Shown piece after piece: positions 56,395 to 64,000 of a DNA stretch of 64,000 nt. The stretch's first letter is position 1. Every line of letters starts with the position of its first letter. The notes beneath the pieces are model-generated. The model was not told the origin of the DNA, ran no database searches, and saw only the letters and a list, made by a program, of their open reading frames with translations. Location of the stretch: assembly GCA_963920665.1 (NCBI GenBank), contig OY987271.1, positions 16,247,350 through 16,311,349 of the forward strand. Reading direction: 5' to 3'. The translations under genes and the position numbers were made by a program. This DNA comes from Straminergon stramineum. Its lineage: Eukaryota; Streptophyta; Bryopsida; Hypnales; Calliergonaceae.

Positions 56395-57873
56395 TTCTTG
56401 TTTTTTTTTATCACTTGTATCATTCAATTTATGTTTCACACTTGGTCGAGAGTGTGACGGGGTTGCAATGATATCTACAAGTTCTACAGAAGTTGGAATG
56501 ACATCTTCCACAGAAATTGGAGTAGAAGAAAAAGGCGTGCATTGAGGAGAAACGAAATCTAATCTATTATTTGCTAAAACTAGCTCACTACATGATGGTT
56601 CATCTCCATGATACTCTTCAAAACCAACTAAACGTGAAGTTAGTGTCAATTGAAATTTTCCAATCATGTGGATCTTGGACAATATTCTAATTTGTACCTT
56701 TCTTGTTTCGCTCAAAAAATCTACTCCCAACATATGAACAATAGTTGACAACCATGGTCCTTCAATAGACACTTCAATATCTCCTATATCTTGTGTATTG
56801 ATTTTACCTAGAAGAAAAGGTTGTTGTTTTGTCGCTTGGTTGCGTTGGCAATTCTTGCAAAAAAACTTGTCAACAGATACCAAAATTACATTTGCCAATT
56901 GACAAACTAAACAAATGCGCTTGAAAGGAGGAACAGTTGGATTGAGAATTGATAATTCTCCAATGATCTGCAAAATTTTATATACAAACATTTCAAATTC
57001 AAAATTAAATAAAAATAAAAATAAATATCAATATCAATATCAATATCTATATCAAAATATATAAACATTTAAAACACAAACACATACCTCTCTAAAATTC
57101 TCAGACGAAGTACCAGAGTTTGTTACTTGGCCATGAATTTTGATCAAACGGTCACGTTCTTCTTTGTCAATGACAAGAGTTACAATCGTATAGGCTTCTG
57201 TTTTCAAAAATCGATCATACTTTGATGTTACATTGAAGTGCTTGAACATCACAAGCACACATTCTCCTGCATTAAAGCTCTCTTGATTCTTCAAATACTC
57301 CTTTTGAAAAGCATGCGTGAAACCAACTGTATCATGGTCATCATGGGTGAGTCCGTCAGCAACAACTACTTGAAACATATCTTGATAATGACCTTTGATT
57401 CCAACTACAACTGTAGCAAATGTAGCCATTCGAAAATTCTCGTGACATCGTTTTTTGAAATCTTTGATAGAATCCTCTATATAAAAAATAGGGAGGAATT
57501 ATGGGACAAATGGAGGGAGAACTGTGATACGCGTAGTAGACTGAATAAAAATAACACACAGCGTGTCTCCCATCTTGAATCCCTCACCACTTTTGGGTTT
57601 CACAACAAAGTTCTCTACCTTCACATAGGACCTTGGGTGGAGTTTTGCTTGATCGTGTTCTATCAAAGGTGTACAAATAGACAACGTAATAGTTGTCAAA
57701 CACTCCTTATCTATCATATCACAATGTAGGTAAGCATAACCACGATCTTTTGTTCTGTTTGCACGGATATAATCAAAAGTTCTGTAGCACCTCAAAATCT
57801 TTCCTTCGAACGCTACATCTCAAGTGTTCTCATCTATTTGTACTACTGACAACACCATTTTAGTATGAGCCAT
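56395..57873 (-). pseudogene. RPA-like single-strand DNA-binding gene with two nonsense codons
   Basis: Resembles the large subunit of replication protein A (or the RPA-like protein of plant Helitrons), which binds single-stranded DNA through OB folds. Exon 1 (57873-57088, donor GAG|GTATGTG) and exon 2 (56967-56395, acceptor TTTTGCAG, donor GAA|GTAATT) join in phase. The first OB-like unit includes KILRCYRTFDYIRANRTKDR and ends GDTLCVIFIQSTTRI. The second runs from MATFATVVVGIKGHYQDMFQ to VTLVIDKEERDRLIKIHG. Exon 2 has a CLVC...CKNC zinc knuckle (about residues 27-50 of the ORF) and a third OB-like unit. The frame of exon 1 is continuous except for TGA at 57822-57820, where Trp would suit the context, and TAA at 57501-57499. 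Both look like decay rather than exon ends. Translation could restart at the ATG at 57429. Confidence 0.65.
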
Positions 57874-59571
57874 TGCAAATGGAGAAATGAACAAACTTAC
57901 AAGTCAAAAAACAAAGAAACGAAGAAGCATCAAAAACGAAGAATTACAATAAAAGTATGAAGAAACTAAGATGTGTACCAAACAAAAGAAATAGTTTTAA
58001 AGCATTCCTAACTCTAGGGTATTCTTCAAGACCACTCTCTATCCGTCGTCTTTTTGCCGTCATTTTGCCATTGTCCACATACACAGTCATAAATGTCACC
58101 TAACATATTCCTTTAAAAATAGCTTCTCCATGTAAACTAGCATCTTTTAGGAATTCATACAAAAAAATCTCACTGGGATATCACTTAAAAAAGGGATCTT
58201 TTTTGGATTTATTACAAAAGATCTCACTTAATCTTAAATGTAAGATGCCTAATCTATATAAGTCTAATCTAACCTATATAAATCTCCTAGTACTTGTATT
58301 CTCTATTCCGTAATACTATAGACTTCTAGTTGACTATTGTAAGTTGGACCCCTACCCCTACTTGGACCCCCTCGCAATTGGACCTCCTACTCAAACCCCG
58401 CCCCCCTGACCAGTAAGACCCCTCCAAGCAATCGGACCCCTGGGAGCAATTGGACTCGAACAAACTTGAGCTCCTTTACAACAACACATGTAACAAACTT
58501 CTCTCCTGCTTGTCAATCAATCAAGTAGTTCACCATTACATCCAAATCATTACATTCTCTTTGACATACGACATTGTTACAATGATTGACAATTTGACAA
58601 ATTGATGGAATGATGGTTGAAGCAATGCAAAGATTTGAAAAAAAATTAAACCCTAAACCTGAATGAGAGTTCTCTCTCCTCATCCATTTATTAAGACCTT
58701 GAGAGTATTGATGACTCACATCCTACTCCGTCAACAATTGCCTCTCGTTCCTTCACTATACGCATCACACCATGCCTTGTTGCGAAGAATTCTCAATGAA
58801 TAGCCATCTACGGGACCTCCGATGAGGTGCTTGTTGTGTAGTGTGAATACGGTTGTAGATAGGATTTGGACTTTCACAGATGTGGACTAGTCGATGCGGA
58901 GTCATTGCCATAGTCTCTGTCCAAAGGATAGAGCCAACAAAACATAGACCCCATAACCACCCACCCGACTAAGGGACAACAAGCCAACCAACACTAGAGC
59001 CAAGCACAATGAGGGGCTGTGAAGTCCCTCATGGCCAACCATCGAGAGCCAAAGCCAAACCCATGCATGAAAATATAATTTTAGACCTCATTTCAGCAAT
59101 GTGGAATAACTTTTTTTTAAACTTTGAACTAAATTAATGTGGAAAATCAATTTAAATTTCATCTCCAAAAATCCATTTGAGATTTTAAAACTTTAATCAA
59201 AAGTTATAGCCAAAATTTAGAGATGGGTTGGAATCAACATTTTCTTTGACAATTTCAAACATCCTTTGAGAAATTTTTCCATAAATTTCGATTGGAGGCT
59301 CAAAATCTTAATCTTAGAGATGAAATTTGGCTTGATTTTAGAACTTTTTTTAGATCAATATTTTTTGAAAAAAGTTATTCTCCAATGCCTAAATGAAGTC
59401 TGAAATTATACTTTGAGGATGTTTAGAGGATTGTTGCATCAATTGAGCAAAAAAAATTTGGTCAAATCAACACCATTATGTTGATTTTTGTTTAGAGGAT
59501 TGCCAAATCAACAGAGTCCAAGACCAAAAAAAATTGTAATCAACATAAATACATTGATCTTCTACTAATTA
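57874..59571. other. Gene-free stretch
   Basis: No exon recognised. A degenerate CGGACCCC-type repeat lies at 58340-58460. Short frames only. Confidence 0.45.
58340..58460 (+). repeat. Degenerate TTGGACCCCT repeat
   Basis: Seven to eight imperfect occurrences of a TTGGACCCC(T) / CAATTGGACC unit at irregular spacing. Non-coding. Confidence 0.5.
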
Positions 59572-59799
59572 TGGTTCCATTTTCTTGTGGTGCATTGGAT
59601 GTACGTCACCTAAAACATGGGTTTCTTCTAGCACCATCATGGTTTCAAATGTCACCACCTCAATTCTAACTTCATCTTTAGAATCTTCATAAGAGCACAT
59701 CCTAATAAGGGGGTTGTATATTGATTCTAACTTTGAAATAAACTTATGCAAGATCATAGATGTTACAAACTTCCCACAATAGACTCCAATTAAGAACAC
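59569..59799 (-). other. Open-frame fragment, possibly element-derived
   Basis: A 76-codon minus-strand frame beginning with GTG, with protein-like composition (KDEVRIEVVTFETMMVLEET) but no ATG start, splice context or recognised domain. It may be a piece of a decayed transposon gene. Confidence 0.25.
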
Positions 59800-61165
59800 A
59801 GATACATACTCCCTCTATTCCAAAATTATATTTCTATTCGACAAAGTTTTCCAAATTAAGGTTAAAAATAATATTTTAAAAATCTATTTTGCGGTATAAG
59901 TAGGGTTCGATAGAGCGATTCCATAACTTCTTCAAGGAAATTTGCCAAATGTTCATTTTTGGAAGATTTTTTTGAATTTAACACATAGGGCATGAAGAAA
60001 TTATGTAGCAACTAAGCGAAATTTAGCTAGTTTGGGGACTACTGGTTCAATACACTCCTAATGTCCTAGAAACTTTGAGTTTCAAAACCCTTTTCAAAGT
60101 GTAGTTTTGGAGTATTCAAAAGTGGATTTTGAAGGGCATTTTCAAGGAGCACTACTAGGCATATAGTTGTTGAGTGTGAGGTTGTCATTTTGTAAGTAGT
60201 TAGTATAGGCCCTAGACCATATGTAAACCTTTGTACCACTTCCAAAAGCTTCATCTCCTTCAATCAAGCAACACTCAAAGAGTTGCAAAAAATAAGAATG
60301 AACCATGTTGATTGACCCATTCAATCATTTAATTTGTCCTTTGATTGTTTGGTTGCTATACTAGTTCCAAGTAGCAATAGAAAGTCCAATTTGACCAATT
60401 CTCAACATTACAAAGTGCAACAAGAAGATCATTTTGAGACAAAAAATTGAGGCCAACTAGAAGATCAATTTGGGACAGAGGGAGTACTTATTAACAAGAT
60501 TGTTTTTACAAGGAGCTCAACCCATGCAACTATATAGTGATCAATCTCCAAAGAGAGTTATTTTTCACCTCCAAGCTCCATCTTATATAATTGAGACTAT
60601 TGATAATAGAAGACTATTTAGTCCATAAGATAGATTGGGATTTTTTTCTACCTTTACTTTTTTTACCATTGGTTCTATCTAGAACTATCTACTAAAGTAA
60701 AATTTCTAGTCTTACTTATTGAAATCATATCTTATTCAGATTTTGATCTTCTATTTAGAGTTATCTAACCCTAATTTTCAATACACCTATCTTTATCTAA
60801 GAGTTGTCTAACTCTAGTGCAATCTCTATTGCACTTGTCATCCAAGTAAAATTGTCTAATCATGTGCATAAATTCATTGTTTAAAGATATTAATCTCTAG
60901 GCACTCCAATGCACTTATCATTCAAATAGAGTGTCTAAGTATAGTACATACATTTGGCATTTAGAGACTACTTAGACATTACCTATCTCTAAGCAATCTC
61001 TACTCGTACACTAGTGCAAATTTAATTAGGAATTAGTTTATCCATCAAAGGTTAAAACAAAGGCCATGACCATAGACTATTCTAGATTGGGAGTAATTTG
61101 TTGAGGCTATGGCATCTAAACCATGATGGATGATAGTCTAGAAGTCTTCGTCCTAAATTAGAAGT
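59800..61165. other. Gene-free AT-rich stretch
   Basis: Two overlapping 60-codon minus-strand frames near 60.1-60.3 kb lack further support. Otherwise no signal. Confidence 0.45.
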
Positions 61166-61665
61166 ATCCCTTTGACTTGTGAATCACAAGCACATATACT
61201 TCACATGCTTTGCCTAGCTTTTTCACTAGCTCCTCTAATACTTGGTTCCCTTGAACTTGCAATTTTGCAACAACCTTTTCCAACTTTGCAATCCGTAGGT
61301 CCAAGTTCTTTTGTAACTCATTATGGCTGTCATTTTTATCTCATGGATTTCTCCAAAAGTATAGGGTATGGGTGATGATGATTGTTTACGAGGGTTGTAC
61401 ATCCCATAGATAACATTTGTTGCACATCTATTTAAAGCCATTGATCCAAACATAGGCCAAGCAAGCTTCATGAACTTTGACAAGAGATATTGAATAGCTT
61501 GGATTTGTTGCACACCCTTAGATTGTTCCACCTTCAACCTTTTGATCTTTTTTTTAACTCCACGATGGTTTGTTCTAGTCCTTCTATTCCAATGAAAGTT
61601 GCATAAATCCTGGAGCCCATTTAAGACTCTTAAAAATTTGCCCAACCGCAATCTACATGCATCTC
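61166..61665 (-). pseudogene. Frameshifted relic with coiled-coil segment
   Basis: Coding-like pieces switch frame. IYATFIGIEGLEQTIVELKK (about 61600-61540) ends at a TGA; a long second frame follows. Near the end a third frame reads ELQKNLDLRIAKLEKVVAKL (about 61325-61260), a clear heptad-like coiled coil, to a stop near 61150. Probably a decayed transposon ORF; family not recognised. Confidence 0.35.
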
Positions 61666-62940
61666 AAGCTTAGTAAAAAATCTTAAAAGAAAATCAATAA
61701 CAATATTACAATAGTCCATTTGAATTACCTCCTTCCAAAGTAAATGACAACAACAATCACCACCACCAAGACACACTCCCTTGCTATTCGCTCAAAAGAA
61801 TACCTACTACACTCTCTCTTCATTATAAGACTTTTATGATTGTGTCATACGAAACAAAGATGAAATACAACTCAATTTGTTCCCCTAGGATGGACAATAG
61901 GGTTTAGAGCAAAAAATCAAGAGCCATTAAGTGGATAAGAAGACCACCAAATTTGAAAACAATATTTCTATACTAAATAATGCAAAAATTTGTCTTTTGG
62001 GGTAAGTTCTTGTGCCATTATTCTTTTAAGATATTTTTGAAACTTTTGCTTAAAATGAGTCTAATTCTTCCGTCTTTCAAGATAAACTGTAGAGAACAAT
62101 CATTTCATGAAAAAATTGTTGATATTTTTGATTTTTTTCCCTTTTCTTTTAGCAAATTTAATTTAATTTAGTTTTTTTTCCCTCTTTTGAATAAACCAAT
62201 GTCCTTTCCAAAGATGAATACTGTACCCAAAACCACTTATGTGATCAGGTACCTTCTTAAATTAACACATCAGTCTGATGGCATGATCAGTCAGGTATTT
62301 TTTTTTTTTCGATTTCTAATAAGTTAAGATGGAGAATCTTCTAGACGAAATCTCCAGGCCAATCAATTTCCCCCTTCCCAAGACGAGCCCCATTTTTATT
62401 GTTGCCGCCCCAAGGCAGCCCAATTTTGATTACTCAGTACTCACTAACTTTATAACGTAACAGGCCTAACTTAACTTAGTGTTCTTCTCAAGGTCGTTTC
62501 AGTAAAAAACTTAACAACAGCAAGTAGCTTAGGCAACTGTAAGTAAGTTAATCAAATGAATCCGTTTGAATTGCAATATGTTTGGAAAAGAAGAAAAATA
62601 TGAGATATGAAAATTAAAGAGTTCCTCTATCAATGGAAATTGTCCATGTGTTTCCAAAAAAATAAAATTAAAGAGTTTCTCCCCAGCAGCTAAAGAAGTT
62701 TATTGAGTTTCGATTGGCTATTTTCCTTCAATTCCCAAATTTGAACGTTTTTTTCATATAGGGAGTCCAATAATTTTCTCTATTTTTCTGGATTTTTTCA
62801 CTGGCTATTTGCCGATGCTTTCAAATTGCAACCATTTTTTCTAACAATTCCACTAGCTAACTTTGAACTGGACACCAATTCTTCCTGATCGTTGTAAATT
62901 CTCCCAGTTGTGATAGAAAAAGAAGAAGTTTCACTGACTC
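61666..62940. other. Gene-free AT-rich stretch
   Basis: Contains a poly-T run at about 62298 and other homopolymers. No gene or element boundary recognised. Confidence 0.45.
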
Positions 62941-62975
62941 CCCTAAACCCTTAAAAAACCCTAAACCCTAAACCC
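62941..62975 (-). repeat. Interstitial CCCTAAA repeat
   Basis: CCCTAAACCC, a short interruption, then CCCTAAACCCTAAACCC: three to four plant-type telomere units, oriented as C-strand on the plus strand. Confidence 0.8.
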
Positions 62976-63139
62976 ATGTTTAACCCATGTTTGGCACTGG
63001 ATGAGTGACTGGACATTCATGCCCAAGGGAATGCAACATCATGCCTTCAGTGATGGGTAACCAAAGGATGGGATTGTACTTCAGGGGAATCTGGATGATG
63101 TCTGCATTATTCATGTTAATTTGACTTCTTAGTGTTTTT

Positions 63140-63334
63140 TGTTTTTTTTTAAAACCTGGAGTTTATTCCAAGAAGATCAAGAACAAACGGTGGAAAGCCG
63201 AGGGCCAAGCCCCGGAGAGAAATAACATGTACAACAACCAGGAAGCTACAAAGAATGCTAATTTACACAAAGACTCCGCAAGTGGGCTTCTTAAGGTGCC
63301 AGGTGATAACCCTACCTTGTCTAGTACCACTTTC
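63140..63334 (-). mobile_element. LINE 3' fragment, minus strand, with 10-bp target duplication
   Basis: TAGTGTTTTT occurs at 63130-63139 and 63335-63344. Between them a poly-T run is followed by AAAACCTGGAGTTTATTCCA and 'aagccgagggccaagccccgg': the reverse complement of a poly-A-tailed LINE 3' end with a GC-rich stem. This is a different LINE family from the one at 18390. Confidence 0.75.
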
Positions 63335-63344
63335 TAGTGTTTTT

Positions 63345-64000
63345 AGAAAACAAATTTTTAGTTTTTTTTATTAAATTTTTTTAAGCAATTGAGAGAAAAT
63401 TCATTGCAAGAAAGAGAGTACAATTGTTAGCTTTTAAGTGCTTGTTGTGTTTGGATGAAGGTGGGTACACCCACAATTGGACCTTGCCTAAAATTGCCAT
63501 CATCACTTTGTGTACATCTCTAAAATCAATTTGTACATATGTTGAAGAAACGATTCATGTTCTACCAAGAAAAATTGGGACCTTTAATAACTTTTGCATA
63601 TTCAATCCAAATGTTTGGTTCTCTGGTGCACTAGGACTTCCTTTCACTTGCCAATGAGAAAGTATGAAAATATGACCAATTTGATTATAGTAAATAGACA
63701 CACTAGCAAAAGTGACATTTAGGAGGGTACCACCTCACTTTTTTCTCCTTTTGAAAGAGACATCAACTAGGAATTTTTAAATTTCTCTTGGGTGACGACA
63801 ACAAAATCTATCATGTAAACATTTTGGGATAGACAAATGATTTTCATCTACAAATTTGTACACTTTCATTGGAACTTATATATGTTTCATTGATGTCCAT
63901 ATTTCATTAGAACTTCCACATCCTACTATAAAATCTTTTCAAAATAGGACAATTTTATTGCAATAAATAGTGGTTATTTTTGGAAAATACTCTGATAATT
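63345..64000. other. Gene-free AT-rich window edge
   Basis: A 77-codon plus-strand frame (63424-63657) begins with TTG and overlaps a dispersed repeat ('tttcacttgccaat', as at 14.9 kb). No gene called. Confidence 0.4.

Overview
The window looks like nuclear DNA from a land plant with a large, repeat-rich genome. The evidence is a few spliced, intron-containing genes 10-30 kb apart, AT-rich gene-free DNA between them, short TTTAGGG runs (the plant telomere motif), a CT-rich 5' leader, and many short terminal-inverted-repeat (TIR) elements and LINE tails. I cannot name the species; a seed-free plant (bryophyte, lycophyte or fern) is only a guess. Identifications rest on reading motifs by eye; no database search was run.

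Four coding loci can be modelled. (1) 7.9-12.2 kb, minus strand: a 450-residue Gln/Pro-rich, probably regulatory protein of unrecognised family. It has three coding exons and a 2.2-kb intron in its 5' leader. (2) 40.0-41.6 kb, minus strand: a small six-exon gene (about 206 residues) of unknown function. It lies head-to-head with (3) 42.3-49.6 kb, plus strand: a 20-exon RecQ-family DNA helicase of 928 residues with helicase core, zinc/RQC, HRDC and C-terminal helix-turn-helix regions. Every splice phase of the helicase closes. (4) 55.0-57.9 kb, minus strand: an RPA-like single-strand-DNA-binding gene with three OB-fold-like regions and a CxxC-CxxC zinc knuckle. Two in-frame stop codons break its first exon. 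It is followed, possibly as a fused last exon, by an ORF with the layout of a DNA amino-methyltransferase in which the catalytic motifs have decayed. This last locus may be mobile-element cargo.

The gene-free DNA is a record of small transposons. I found several families of TIR elements bounded by TTAA, some sharing one TTAA in tandem, which is the target-site signature of piggyBac-type transposition. I also found at least three TA-flanked MITE families, one family with a 9-10 bp duplication, one further TIR element and two LINE tails with target duplications. Several insertions are datable because an empty or sister copy lies in the same window: a 248-bp MITE inside one of two related TTAA elements, two TTAA elements stacked inside a third MITE, and one MITE inside one half of a local duplication.

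Layout: 1-7.2 kb gene-free with element relics; 7.2-12.2 kb Gln-rich gene; 12.2-38.5 kb gene-free and MITE-dense; 38.6-39.9 kb possible gene relic; 40.0-49.6 kb divergent gene pair; 49.7-54.9 kb elements; 55.0-57.9 kb RPA/methyltransferase-like locus; 57.9-64 kb AT-rich DNA with ORF fragments, an interstitial telomere-type repeat and a LINE tail.
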